Source of the DNA: an uncultured Caryophanales bacterium | GTDB lineage: Bacteria > Bacillota_I > Bacilli_A > RF39 > UBA660 | Length of the DNA stretch: 25,316 nt | Assembly: GCA_946402785.1 (NCBI GenBank) | Contig: CAMIXP010000003.1 | Coordinates: 1 to 25,316 of the forward strand | Direction: 5' to 3' | Shown: positions 1-7,828 of the stretch, piece by piece | How positions within the stretch are numbered: position 1 is the stretch's first letter | Layout of the letters: the number at the start of each line of letters is the position of its first letter | Translations under genes and position numbers: made by a program | The notes under the pieces: generated by a model | What the model saw: only the letters and a program-made list of their open reading frames with translations | Databases searched by the model: none | What the model was told of the DNA's origin: nothing

Positions 1-550
1 CATTCGCAAAACTCATATGTTCATTATTGTTATATTTTCTTGGTTGATAGTCACCAATCAAAGAAGCAATTTGTTCATGACTTGCTCCATCCGTTCCTTC
101 ATTCAACATTGCTAAAGCATACTTGATAGATAAAGGACTATATACTTTATTCTTTGGTGCATTTTCTAATTGTAAGAAATATAAGTCAAAATCTTCTAAT
201 CCATTACCACTTAAACGATAAGGAGAAGAATAATCAACAACTTCTACTTTCTCTTTTTGTTTAACAGGTTTCTTATCTGCCATAATACGAACGAATAATA
301 CTCCAAAAATCGTTCCTAGTAAAATAAGAGTTAAAATAACAGCACAAACAATCGCAATAATAATACCCGCATTACTCTTTTTCTTTTTAGGTGCTTCAAC
401 GACAGGTTCTGTTTTAACTTCTTCTTTTACCTCTTCTTTTGTCTCCTCGACTTTTTCTTCTTCCACCTTTGTTTCATCGACTTTCGTCTCTTCCACTTTG
501 GTTTCTTCTACTTTTGTCTCTTCGACTTTCTCATCTTTTTTCTTTGCCAT
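1..550 (-). CDS. Membrane-anchored serpin, N-terminal part (cut by window edge)
   Basis: Reads from ATG at 550 to the window edge without a stop, giving 183 codons. Residues 1-60 are highly charged, with degenerate VEETK-type pentapeptide repeats (about 9-45) and a KKKK run. One hydrophobic segment follows at about 62-90. After it comes a serpin N-terminal helix pattern: SPLSIKYALAMLNEGTDGAS matches the family hallmark (N/S-P-x-S-x-x-x-A-L-x-M-x-x-x-G-A). Predicted topology is N-terminus inside with the serpin domain outside. Serpins trap serine or cysteine proteases; the reactive loop lies beyond the edge, so the target cannot be read. RBS AGGAG lies upstream. The gene follows the pheT terminator. 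A second serpin with the same anchor design lies at 19361-20629. Serpin assignment is strong from the motif although only the N-terminal third is visible. Confidence 0.8.
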   Translation of the reverse strand, partial: MAKKKDEKVEETKVEETKVEETKVDETKVEEEKVEETKEEVKEEVKTEPVVEAPKKKKSNAGIIIAIVCAVILTLILLGTIFGVLFVRIMADKKPVKQKEKVEVVDYSSPYRLSGNGLEDFDLYFLQLENAPKNKVYSPLSIKYALAMLNEGTDGASHEQIASLIGDYQPRKYNNNEHMSFAN

Positions 551-590
551 ATTGTCACACTCCTATTATCAATAATAAACCAAAATGGAC

Positions 591-621
591 AAAAAGAAAA
601 GAGATAAAAATTATTTATCTC
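591..621 (-). terminator. Intrinsic terminator of the pheST operon, overlapping the pheT stop
   Basis: On the minus strand GAGATAAA pairs with TTTATCTC (8 bp, 5-nt loop at 609-613), followed by a T-rich tract (TTTTCTTTTT). The pheT stop codon (611-613) lies in the loop. Confidence 0.75.
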
Positions 622-2974
622 TTAATTCTGCATGATGAGTAATAACTACTTTATCAATAATTTTATTGAAAGAATCCATAACTTCTTCATCTGTTAAAGT
701 TCGATCAACTCCATTAAATACTAAGTTAAAAGCAACACTTTTTTTATCAGGAGCAATGTTTTCTCCTTCATAAACGTCGAATACTTTTACTTCTTGTAAA
801 GTCTTATTAGATGCCTTTTGAATGGTCTTCATAACATCCTCTACATCAATACTCTTATCAAAGATATAAGCCATATCTTTTTGAATACTTGGATATTTAA
901 ATGCTTCTTTATATTTTAATTTAGAAGTTCTACCAAAGATAGAATTTAAATCCAATTCAAAGATAAAGATATCTTTCTTCGTAATATGAGGATGTACTTT
1001 TCCAATAATACCGATAGGTTTTCCATCAAGTACAATGTTTGCTTGAACACCAGGATGGAAATCAGGACAATTACTACGGACAAAGGAATATCTCTTTTCA
1101 TATCCCATATAGTCTAATACATTTTCAACAATTCCTTTCACAACGTAGAAATCAATTGCTTGATTACCTCTCCAATCATTGAATACATAATCTCCTGTCA
1201 TAAGAGCACAGATCTTACTTACTTCATTGTATTGAGAATCATAAGTCTTCGCAATTTCATAAATAGAAACATCTTTTACTCCACGAGCTTTATTGTACTC
1301 ATATACATTCATTAAAGATGGAATTAATGTTGTTCTCACAACACTCTTATCCACACTCATTGGATTTGGTAAAACAACAGGATCTTTCTCTTCATAATTA
1401 AATTGTTTTGCCATATCAGGACTAACTAAAGTATAAGTTTTTACTTCACTTAATCCTAAACTACGAAGTCTCTTAGAAACAATCTTACGATATTTAACAT
1501 CTCCAATATATTCTCCTCTACGAACAGGAATACTTGGTAAGGAAGAAACTAAATTATTGTATCCATAAAGTCTACCAATTTCTTCCGCAATATCATTAAC
1601 GTTCGCATCAATATCTAATCTTCTACGAGGAATTGTTACTTTGAATTCACCATTTTTAACGGTATATGGGAAATCAAGTCTCTCTAACTCATGTTTCATA
1701 TCTTCTTCTGAAATCGTAATTCCTAAAATAGAATCGACATCTTCTGGTTTGAATGTTAATACTTTTTCATTATGATCTTCATGATCAACTAATTCATATC
1801 CATCAAGGATTTCTGCTCCTGCATATTTCTCTAGTAAATGACAAGCTCTCTTAGAAGCCATTTCTGTATACTCATAAGAAAGTCCTTTTCCATAACGAAT
1901 AGATGCTTCACTAGGAAGTTCTAGTTTACGAGATGTATAACGAATACGAACAGGATCAAAAATAGCAGATTCAATTAAAATATTCTTGGTATTTTCATCT
2001 ACTTCTGTATTTTCTCCACCCATAACACCAGCAATACATACAGCCTTCTTACCATCTGTAATAACAATATCAGAAGAATCTAATTTTCTCGTTTTACCAT
2101 CTAAAGTAACAATTTCTTCTCCCTCTTTGGCATCTCTTACAACAATGGTATCTCCTAGTTTATCTTTGTCAAAGAAATGTAATGGTTGTCCAAACTCTAA
2201 CATAACATAGTTAGAAATATCTACAACGTTATTAATAGGTCTCATTCCGGCTGCTAGAAGACGTTTTTTAATGAAGTCAGGGCTTTCCCCTATTTTTACA
2301 TTTCGAACCTCACGTGCCATATAATAGGTACATTTATCGGTATCTACTTTTAAATTAAATTTAATTTTATCTTTTAAGGTTTTAAATTCTAAACTTGGAA
2401 GAGTAACTTTACGATTTAAGATACAAGCAATCTCATAAGCAAAACCAATATGGTAATAGCAATCATTATTACGATGCTTGTGAATATCTAAATCATATAA
2501 GGTATCATCAAGTCCTAAGTATACAAGTGGATCTTCTCCAACAGGAGCATCGGAATCCAATTCTGTAATTCCTTTGGCATACGTTTCATCTGTCTTCTCT
2601 TCTAAACCAAGTTCAAACAAAGCACAAATCATTCCATTAGATTCTACTCCACGAATCTTACTTTGTTTAATTTCAAAGTCACCTGGTAAAACAGTACCAA
2701 CTGTCGCAACAATCACTTTAATTCCTTCACGAACGTTGTGTGCTCCACATACGATTTGTAGAGTATCTTTTCCAATATCAACCTTACATACATGTAAGTG
2801 ATCACTATCTGGATGATCTTCTACATGTTCTACAGATCCAATGACTAATCCATTAATTTGATGAGAAACAACAGCTTCAATATTAATACCAGCTTTAGTA
2901 ATTTTCGTAGCTAATTCATGAACATCTTGATCTTTAATATCAATGTAGTCTCCTACCCAATTTAAACTTATCAT
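611..2974 (-). CDS. pheT: Phenylalanyl-tRNA synthetase beta subunit
   Basis: 787 aa, close to the usual ~800 for bacterial PheRS beta. Visible domains in order: N-terminal PheT region, EMAP/OB-like tRNA-binding domain at about 40-150 (GLVIGSVEHVEDHPDSDHLH), B3/B4 editing region (KRLLAAGMRPINNVVDISNY), B5 domain around 400-480 (VTIPRRRLDIDANVNDIAEE), catalytic-like core, and C-terminal FDX-ACB anticodon-binding domain (PSIQKDMAYIF onward, ending VVITHHAELRDK). It forms the alpha2-beta2 enzyme with PheS, charging tRNA-Phe and editing Tyr-tRNA-Phe. The start codon overlaps the pheS stop (TAATG), which implies translational coupling, with an RBS (GGGAGGATGAGGA) inside pheS. The Phe T-box upstream of the operon controls it. 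Confidence 0.97.
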   Translation of the reverse strand: MISLNWVGDYIDIKDQDVHELATKITKAGINIEAVVSHQINGLVIGSVEHVEDHPDSDHLHVCKVDIGKDTLQIVCGAHNVREGIKVIVATVGTVLPGDFEIKQSKIRGVESNGMICALFELGLEEKTDETYAKGITELDSDAPVGEDPLVYLGLDDTLYDLDIHKHRNNDCYYHIGFAYEIACILNRKVTLPSLEFKTLKDKIKFNLKVDTDKCTYYMAREVRNVKIGESPDFIKKRLLAAGMRPINNVVDISNYVMLEFGQPLHFFDKDKLGDTIVVRDAKEGEEIVTLDGKTRKLDSSDIVITDGKKAVCIAGVMGGENTEVDENTKNILIESAIFDPVRIRYTSRKLELPSEASIRYGKGLSYEYTEMASKRACHLLEKYAGAEILDGYELVDHEDHNEKVLTFKPEDVDSILGITISEEDMKHELERLDFPYTVKNGEFKVTIPRRRLDIDANVNDIAEEIGRLYGYNNLVSSLPSIPVRRGEYIGDVKYRKIVSKRLRSLGLSEVKTYTLVSPDMAKQFNYEEKDPVVLPNPMSVDKSVVRTTLIPSLMNVYEYNKARGVKDVSIYEIAKTYDSQYNEVSKICALMTGDYVFNDWRGNQAIDFYVVKGIVENVLDYMGYEKRYSFVRSNCPDFHPGVQANIVLDGKPIGIIGKVHPHITKKDIFIFELDLNSIFGRTSKLKYKEAFKYPSIQKDMAYIFDKSIDVEDVMKTIQKASNKTLQEVKVFDVYEGENIAPDKKSVAFNLVFNGVDRTLTDEEVMDSFNKIIDKVVITHHAELRDK

Positions 2975-4023
2975 TATTCCTCATCCTCCCTATCAAATAC
3001 TTTTGACTCTCTAAGGTCTGCATTATAGAAAGTTCTAATATCATTAATATCATATTTCATCATGGCAAGTCTTTCAGCACCAAAACCGAAAGCAAATCCA
3101 CTCCATACTTCTGGATCATATCCACTCATACGAAGTACATTAGGATGAACGACTCCTGCACCTACAACAGTAACCCATCCAGTATGCTTACAAACATTGC
3201 ATCCTTTACCATGACAGTTAACACAAGTAATATCTACTTCAACAGAAGGTTCCGTAAATTGATAATAACTAGGTCTAAAACGAGTTTCTACATCTTTACC
3301 AAATAGACGTTTAAATAAAACATCCATTGTTCCTTTTAAATCACTTAAACTAATATTCTTATCAACTAATAATCCTTCAATTTGCATGAATTGATGAGAA
3401 TGACTCGCATCATCATCATCTCTACGATAAGTCTTACCAGGACAAATCATACGAATAGGAACTTTTCCTTCACCCTTTAACATCGTACGTACTTGTACAG
3501 GAGATGTTTGACTACGAAGTAAGATTTCTTCTCCTTCAATATAGAAAGTATCTTGTGCATCTCTAGCAGGATGTCCCTTTGGAATATTTAACATTTCAAA
3601 GTTATATTTATCCTCTTCAATTTCAGGTCCATCTACAACATCATATCCCATCGATAAGAATAGCTCTTCTACTTCCTCAATTACTTTTTCTAAGATATGA
3701 GGAGCTCCTACAGGAACTTTTGTTGCAGGTAAACTAATATCAATTGCTTCACTCTCTAATCTCTTATTAAGTGCTTCTTGATCTAATTTCGCCTTTACAG
3801 AATCATAGAATTCATTAAAACGATTACGTAGTTCATTCACCTTCATACCAAATTCTTTTTTCTCTTCATTTGGTACATCTTTAATCTCACTATTTAATTC
3901 TGTAATAAGACCTTTTTTACCAAGATATTTAACTCTTAAATCATCTAGTACTTTTAAATCAGAAACATCTTTTAAATCTTGATCTAAACTTTTACCAATT
4001 TCTTCAAATTTTTCATTTTTCAT
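2974..4023 (-). CDS. pheS: Phenylalanyl-tRNA synthetase alpha subunit
   Basis: 349 aa, normal family length. It has an N-terminal coiled-coil region (about 1-90) that contacts tRNA, then a class II synthetase core. Motif 2 region reads FRPSYYQFTEPSVEVDITC. A Cys-rich loop, CVNCHGKGCNVCKHTGW, resembles the one in other Firmicutes PheS. Motif 3 is GFAFGFGAERLAMMKYDIND near the C-terminus. It is the catalytic subunit for Phe-tRNA synthesis. It lies 10 bp after the HAD gene and shares an overlapping stop/start with pheT, so HAD, pheS and pheT form one T-box-controlled operon. Confidence 0.97.
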   Translation of the reverse strand: MKNEKFEEIGKSLDQDLKDVSDLKVLDDLRVKYLGKKGLITELNSEIKDVPNEEKKEFGMKVNELRNRFNEFYDSVKAKLDQEALNKRLESEAIDISLPATKVPVGAPHILEKVIEEVEELFLSMGYDVVDGPEIEEDKYNFEMLNIPKGHPARDAQDTFYIEGEEILLRSQTSPVQVRTMLKGEGKVPIRMICPGKTYRRDDDDASHSHQFMQIEGLLVDKNISLSDLKGTMDVLFKRLFGKDVETRFRPSYYQFTEPSVEVDITCVNCHGKGCNVCKHTGWVTVVGAGVVHPNVLRMSGYDPEVWSGFAFGFGAERLAMMKYDINDIRTFYNADLRESKVFDREDEE

Positions 4024-4033
4024 ATTATCCCTC

Positions 4034-4663
4034 CTATTTAAAATCTAATATTTCATTCATTCTTTTTATTTTCACAATACTCTTATGATGAGTATCGTTT
4101 TTATCATATAAAACAGCATCGTATCCACAAGATTTTGGCCCTACATAGTCAAAATCAACATTGTCTCCAACAAAGATACATTCTCTTGGCTTACAACCCG
4201 CAGCTGCTACCCAATAAGCTTCTTTATGAGGCTTTGTCATAAGGTCTCCTCCATAGATAGCACGGAAGTATGGAAGAATTCCTTCTTTTGCAAGTCTCTT
4301 TCTTTGACTTTCTGTATACCAATTCGTTAACACAACAATATCTCGATTTCTTCGTTTTAATTCTTCTAGTGTTTCTAAAACACCTTCTTCCAGAGTATTA
4401 GGAAGTTCCACAACTAGTTCATCCCATTCTCGTATTAATTCAGGAGTAAAAGGAACTCCTGTTTGTTCTCGTAAAAATCGACTTAAATTCTCATCTGTAT
4501 AACGTGGAAAAGTACGTTCATATTGTGATAAATAATCATGAATATGTCCAACAACCGGTCTTGCTTCTTCCCCTAACTGTTCCAATAAATATTGGTCCGT
4601 AAAGTTTTTGAAGTCTCCTCTCATCAACGTACCATCTAAATCAAATATATACCTCTTCTTCAT
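4034..4663 (-). CDS. HAD-superfamily hydrolase in the Phe T-box operon
   Basis: 209 aa. HAD motif I is FDLDGT, with the nucleophile Asp at 8 and the acid/base Asp at 10. Motif II is VVLTN (about 110-114). A Lys in KPHKEAYWVAA supplies motif III, and GDNVDFD is motif IV. A helical cap segment separates motifs I and II (about 15-90). The arrangement fits the small phosphatase/phosphoglycolate-phosphatase-like branch; the substrate cannot be deduced. It is the first gene after the Phe T-box, 10 bp before pheS, so its expression should rise when uncharged tRNA-Phe accumulates. A housekeeping role in clearing a phosphorylated by-product of aminoacylation stress is possible but unsupported by sequence alone. 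Confidence 0.85.
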   Translation of the reverse strand: MKKRYIFDLDGTLMRGDFKNFTDQYLLEQLGEEARPVVGHIHDYLSQYERTFPRYTDENLSRFLREQTGVPFTPELIREWDELVVELPNTLEEGVLETLEELKRRNRDIVVLTNWYTESQRKRLAKEGILPYFRAIYGGDLMTKPHKEAYWVAAAGCKPRECIFVGDNVDFDYVGPKSCGYDAVLYDKNDTHHKSIVKIKRMNEILDFK

Positions 4664-4678
4664 AATGATTTCCCCCTC

Positions 4679-4891
4679 AAAAAAAAATAACTATAAATTT
4701 AAGGACGATTTCTCGCGGTACCACCTTAATTTATAGTTATTACTATACACTTAAATCTTTTAACGCAAGATAACGCTTACTATTAATAAGAACTCCCGAG
4801 GCGAATTCATATAATCCTACTATCTATTTTCACCAACCATAGACTCTCTACTAGTATTTCTTATATTACTACTCCTCGATCAACATCGATA
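4679..4891 (-). promoter_or_regulatory. T-box riboswitch, tRNA-Phe specific, controlling HAD-pheS-pheT
   Basis: The T-box core AAGGTGGTACCGCG is on the minus strand (4714-4727). The terminator arms around it (AACTATAAATT and its complement, with CCTT) are followed by eight or more T residues at 4679-4687. Stem I base pairs CGAGG (4874-4878) with CCTCG (4797-4801). Just inside the 3' side lies GAA-TTC-G, giving specifier triplet UUC (4803-4805), a Phe codon, in the usual GAA-NNN-R setting. The UGGU of the T-box matches an ACCA tRNA end, the A discriminator expected for tRNA-Phe. Specifier, discriminator and downstream genes agree. Confidence 0.93.
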
Positions 4892-4896
4892 CGCTT

Positions 4897-4926
4897 ATTA
4901 TAACACATTTTTCGTAAAACTTACAA
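4897..4926 (-). promoter_or_regulatory. Promoter of the Phe T-box operon
   Basis: -10 is TATAAT (4897-4902, perfect) and -35 is TTGTAA (4921-4926), with an 18-bp spacer. The expected start lies just before stem I of the T-box. Confidence 0.7.
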
Positions 4927-4929
4927 GTT

Positions 4930-5757
4930 CTATTTTTTCTTTTTATTTGTTAAATCATAGGCTTTTAATAAGTTTTCATAAATCGAATAAACAGTCATTT
5001 GACCAACTCCACCTGGAACAGGTGTAAGATACTTATACTTTTTCACATCACTAGAAACATCTCCACAGATATGTCCATCTTTATAGTTAAATCCTACATC
5101 TACTAAAATGGCATCTTTCGAAATCATATCTTGTGTAATAAAGTCCGCTTTTCCAACACTGGAAATAACCATATCTGCTTTTTTCGTATGTTTCTTTAAA
5201 TCTTTTGTCTTAGAATGACAAATCGTAACCGTACAATTACGATTTAATAATAAACTAAATAAAGCTTTTCCAATATGAATACTACGACCAATAATCGTAA
5301 CATCCATTCCTTCTAATGGAATTTGATAGTAATCTAAGATTTTCATAATACCAAGTGCTGTACAAGGAACTAAAGCATCTGGATGATGATTAAAGACTCT
5401 TAGTACATTGACATCATTAACTCCATCAATATCTTTATTAGGATCAATACGATTACGAATCACTTCATAATCTAAATCTTTTGGAATTGGTAATTGAACA
5501 ATAATACCATGTACCTTTTCATTCTCATTTAATTCATCAATTAATTCACATAGTTTTTTAGTTGTTGTCTTTTCTAATTTAATTAATTGGAAATCAACAC
5601 CTAATTCATTCGCAAGTTTTTCTTTTTGAGCAATATATTTTGTACTAGCAAAATCATCCCCTACTTGAATAACCGCAAGTCCTACATGAATCTTATCATA
5701 TTTCTTTTTAATCTTTTTTAAACAATCTTCTCTAACTAATTTACCATCAAATAACAT
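4930..5757 (-). CDS. folD: Bifunctional methylenetetrahydrofolate dehydrogenase/cyclohydrolase
   Basis: 275 aa, the usual FolD length. The catalytic Tyr41 and Lys45 lie in TKYIAQKEK. Other family motifs are VQLPIP, DIDGVND (folate binding), PCTALGIMKIL, GRSIHIGKAL (NADP-binding, GRSxxVGxP-like with A-L in place of the usual Pro) and TPVPGGVGQMT near the C-terminus. It interconverts 5,10-methylene-, 5,10-methenyl- and 10-formyl-THF in the cytosol, supplying one-carbon units for purines and formyl-Met-tRNA. It lies 21 bp after frr with its own RBS (GGAGG), so the two are probably cotranscribed. The stop is only a few bases from the Phe operon promoter. No clear terminator separates them. Confidence 0.96.
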   Translation of the reverse strand: MLFDGKLVREDCLKKIKKKYDKIHVGLAVIQVGDDFASTKYIAQKEKLANELGVDFQLIKLEKTTTKKLCELIDELNENEKVHGIIVQLPIPKDLDYEVIRNRIDPNKDIDGVNDVNVLRVFNHHPDALVPCTALGIMKILDYYQIPLEGMDVTIIGRSIHIGKALFSLLLNRNCTVTICHSKTKDLKKHTKKADMVISSVGKADFITQDMISKDAILVDVGFNYKDGHICGDVSSDVKKYKYLTPVPGGVGQMTVYSIYENLLKAYDLTNKKKK

Positions 5758-5778
5758 ATTTCCTCCAAAAAAGAATTA

Positions 5779-6327
5779 CTATACCGTTAGTAATTCTTGT
5801 TCCTTTTCTTTTAAAGAATCTTCAATTTTCTTATTATATTCATTTACTAAATCTTGAATTTCTTTTTCCATTCCTTTTTCTTCATCTTCAGGTAATTCTG
5901 CTTTTTCAACATCTTCTAATCCATCATGACGAATGGTACGAATAGAAACTTTAGCATCTTCAGCAATTGCTTTAACTTGTTTTGCTAATTCTTTTCTTCT
6001 TTCTTCCGTTAGTTCAGGAATTACAATACGAATTGTTTCTCCATCATTTCCAGGATTATATCCTAGATTAGATGCTAAAATGGCTTTTTCAATTCCACTT
6101 AAACAACTCTTATCAAAAGGTTTAATAAGTAATTGTCTAGCTTCTGGTACAGAAATGGTAGCAAGTTGTTTTAAAGGAGTCATAACTCCATAATACTCAA
6201 CCATTAATCCATCTAAACTAGAAGGATTGGCTCTTCCCGCACGTACCGTTGCAAAACGTTTTTGTAAACTCTCCAATGTTTTATCCATTTTATCCGTTAT
6301 TTCTAAAAGAATCATATCACTATCCAT
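5779..6327 (-). CDS. frr: Ribosome recycling factor
   Basis: 182 aa, typical RRF length (~185). Conserved features include VRAGRANPSSLDGLMVEYYG near the N-terminus, a PLKQLATISVPEARQLLI core, LTEERRKELAKQVKAIAEDA, and the SIRTIRHDG signature. With EF-G it splits post-termination ribosomes. The start at 6327 is preceded by AAGGAGG about 11 bases upstream; Met5 is a less likely alternative. frr normally follows pyrH after tsf. Here a low-complexity membrane protein gene sits between tsf and frr and no pyrH is seen. Confidence 0.97.
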   Translation of the reverse strand: MDSDMILLEITDKMDKTLESLQKRFATVRAGRANPSSLDGLMVEYYGVMTPLKQLATISVPEARQLLIKPFDKSCLSGIEKAILASNLGYNPGNDGETIRIVIPELTEERRKELAKQVKAIAEDAKVSIRTIRHDGLEDVEKAELPEDEEKGMEKEIQDLVNEYNKKIEDSLKEKEQELLTV

Positions 6328-6352
6328 AATATTTCATCCCTCCTTACTATTC

Positions 6353-6358
6353 ATTATA
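6353..6358 (-). promoter_or_regulatory. -10 element of the frr-folD promoter
   Basis: TATAAT lies 25 bases upstream of the frr start, downstream of the preceding terminator. The -35 region (TTTATT at 17-bp spacing) is weak, so the call rests mainly on the -10 and the position. Confidence 0.5.
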
Positions 6359-6382
6359 GTATAACTAAAAAAGAAAATAAAG

Positions 6383-6406
6383 AAAAAAAGTACTAAAAAG
6401 TACTTA
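6383..6406 (-). terminator. Terminator overlapping the stop of the 6393-7649 gene
   Basis: AAGTACT-TTTT-AGTACTT on the minus strand is followed by a T run (TTTTTC). The stop codon TAG (6393-6395) is part of the hairpin. Confidence 0.6.
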
Positions 6407-7649
6407 CATAAATAACAAACCCAATAAAGGCAATAGACATAAGTCCAAAAATAATAAATAGAATAATCAAAAAGAAATTTAATACCTTTTGACTAATATG
6501 ATCTAAAAGACTTGGTCTTTCCCCATATTCTAATTCAACAGGCTCTTCTATTACTACCTTTTTCTTTTTAGGAATAGGTGTAATAGGAACTGTTTTCTTA
6601 GGAACTATTTTCTTTGGTTCAACTTTTTTAGGTTCAATTTTTTTCTTTGGGAATAAAGTAAATTTCTTAGGAGCCTTTTTTTCAACTGGTGTCGTAGCAG
6701 GTACTTTTCCAGTCTCATCAAAATCCCCAACAACATCTCCTACTTTATCATATAAAGAACGTAAATCGCTTTCTAATTCATGATAAGTAGGTTTCTTGGT
6801 AACAACATAACCTTTTCCCTTACGTTTTCTTGTAAACTCTTGTTTCTTAGGAACAGGTTTTGCTTTTTCCACAGGAGTTGTCTTTGGAATATCTTTTTCA
6901 AATTCCTCAACAATCTTAAATTCTTCTATTTGATCAATTTGATCTAAATCAATTGGTTTTTCTAATTTTAAATCTTCATCATTTTTAGGTTTCTTTTTAA
7001 GATTACCTTTCTTCATAGGTTTCTTATCAGAAAACTTAATAACATCTACTTTATCTAAATCAGAAGGTTCAACAGGAACAACTTCAGATGCATTTTGTTT
7101 TTCTTTTTCATCTTCTGTCTCTAAGAATTCTTTAACTCTAGTTTGTAAATCTTCTTTTAATTCCTCTACCTCTGGCTTATCTTCTTGAATAAACTTAGGA
7201 AGTTCGATGTCTTTTACATTATAAGAGTCTTCAATCTCTAAGATTTTATTAACTTCAGACTCTAATTGTTTTTTCTTTTCTCTAGAAGCAACAACTTCTA
7301 CTTTTTCTTTTTTTGTTTTTAGACCTTGTAATTCGTTTTTAATCTTTTCATTGGTAATTGTCTTCGTAGTTGTCTTTTTCTTTTTAGCAGGAGCAACAAC
7401 TCCTCCACGAACATTCTTGCTAGTAGTTGTTGTCTTCTTCGTTGTAGTAGTTGTCTTCTTTGCTGGAGCTACAACAACCTTATCTCTAGTACCACTCTTT
7501 TTCGTTGTTGTTTTCTTGGTTGTAGAACTACTACTTTTTCTAGTAGAAGAGGTCTTTTTAACAGGTTGATTATTCGTACTGTTAGATTCTAATTTTTTAA
7601 TTTGATCTTCAATTTTTTTAACAGCATTTCCAGAAGTCTTCTTAGCCAT
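6393..7649 (-). CDS. Low-complexity Lys/Thr/Glu-rich tail-anchored membrane protein
   Basis: 418 aa from ATG 7649, chosen because GGGGAT lies at proper distance; an in-frame TTG one codon earlier is unlikely. Residues 1-110 are basic and Thr/Lys-rich, with TTTKK-type runs and two near-repeats of VVAPAKK. Residues 110-260 are charged and coiled-coil-like. Residues 330-385 hold Pro/Lys repeats (KKxEPKKVEPKK). The last ~30 residues form one strong hydrophobic segment (FFLIILFIIFGLMSIAFIGF) with almost nothing after it, so the long body should be cytoplasmic and tail-anchored. No known domain is recognised. It has its own promoter and terminator and occupies the place of pyrH between tsf and frr. 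A role in scaffold, nucleoid or ribosome attachment to membrane is only a guess from charge. Confidence 0.8.
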   Translation of the reverse strand: MAKKTSGNAVKKIEDQIKKLESNSTNNQPVKKTSSTRKSSSSTTKKTTTKKSGTRDKVVVAPAKKTTTTTKKTTTTSKNVRGGVVAPAKKKKTTTKTITNEKIKNELQGLKTKKEKVEVVASREKKKQLESEVNKILEIEDSYNVKDIELPKFIQEDKPEVEELKEDLQTRVKEFLETEDEKEKQNASEVVPVEPSDLDKVDVIKFSDKKPMKKGNLKKKPKNDEDLKLEKPIDLDQIDQIEEFKIVEEFEKDIPKTTPVEKAKPVPKKQEFTRKRKGKGYVVTKKPTYHELESDLRSLYDKVGDVVGDFDETGKVPATTPVEKKAPKKFTLFPKKKIEPKKVEPKKIVPKKTVPITPIPKKKKVVIEEPVELEYGERPSLLDHISQKVLNFFLIILFIIFGLMSIAFIGFVIYVSTF

Positions 7650-7675
7650 CAAATCATCCCCTTTATTACTTGCTT

Positions 7676-7703
7676 ATTATATCAAAAAATCACAAAAAAA
7701 CAA
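7676..7703 (-). promoter_or_regulatory. Promoter of the low-complexity membrane protein gene
   Basis: TATAAT (7676-7681) and TTGTTT (7698-7703) are separated by 16 bp, 27 bases upstream of the ATG. The rest of the 7650-7828 gap is A/T-rich and shows only the tsf terminator. Confidence 0.65.
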
Positions 7704-7794
7704 GTAAAAAATACAAAAATGAGCGTTATTTTGCAAGATATATCCACAAGCACCTCACATTAACAAGTATAATAGAAAAATGCAAAAAAGAAAA

Positions 7795-7818
7795 CAAAAA
7801 AAGAGCAGATTGCTCTTT
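7795..7818 (-). terminator. Terminator after tsf
   Basis: AAAGAGCA-ATC-TGCTCTTT hairpin followed by T residues, about 10 bases after the tsf stop. Confidence 0.8.
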
Positions 7819-7828
7819 CATTTACAGA

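Noticed and set aside
439..642. Plus-strand hydrophobic frame across the serpin start and pheT end
   Set aside because: Antisense to the VEETK repeats, runs through a minus-strand terminator, and lacks an RBS.
7351..7569. Plus-strand frame with long Val/Phe runs
   Set aside because: It is the reverse complement of the Lys/Thr repeats of the minus-strand gene, has no RBS, and its composition is explained by that repeat.
7360..7590. Repeats considered as CRISPR or tandem non-coding array
   Set aside because: No constant spacer length; the repeats keep one reading frame and encode Lys/Thr-rich protein.
7740..7794. Possible small RNA in the tsf/6393 gap (a TATACT box around 7770)
   Set aside because: No convincing -35, no stable fold and no terminator other than the one belonging to tsf.
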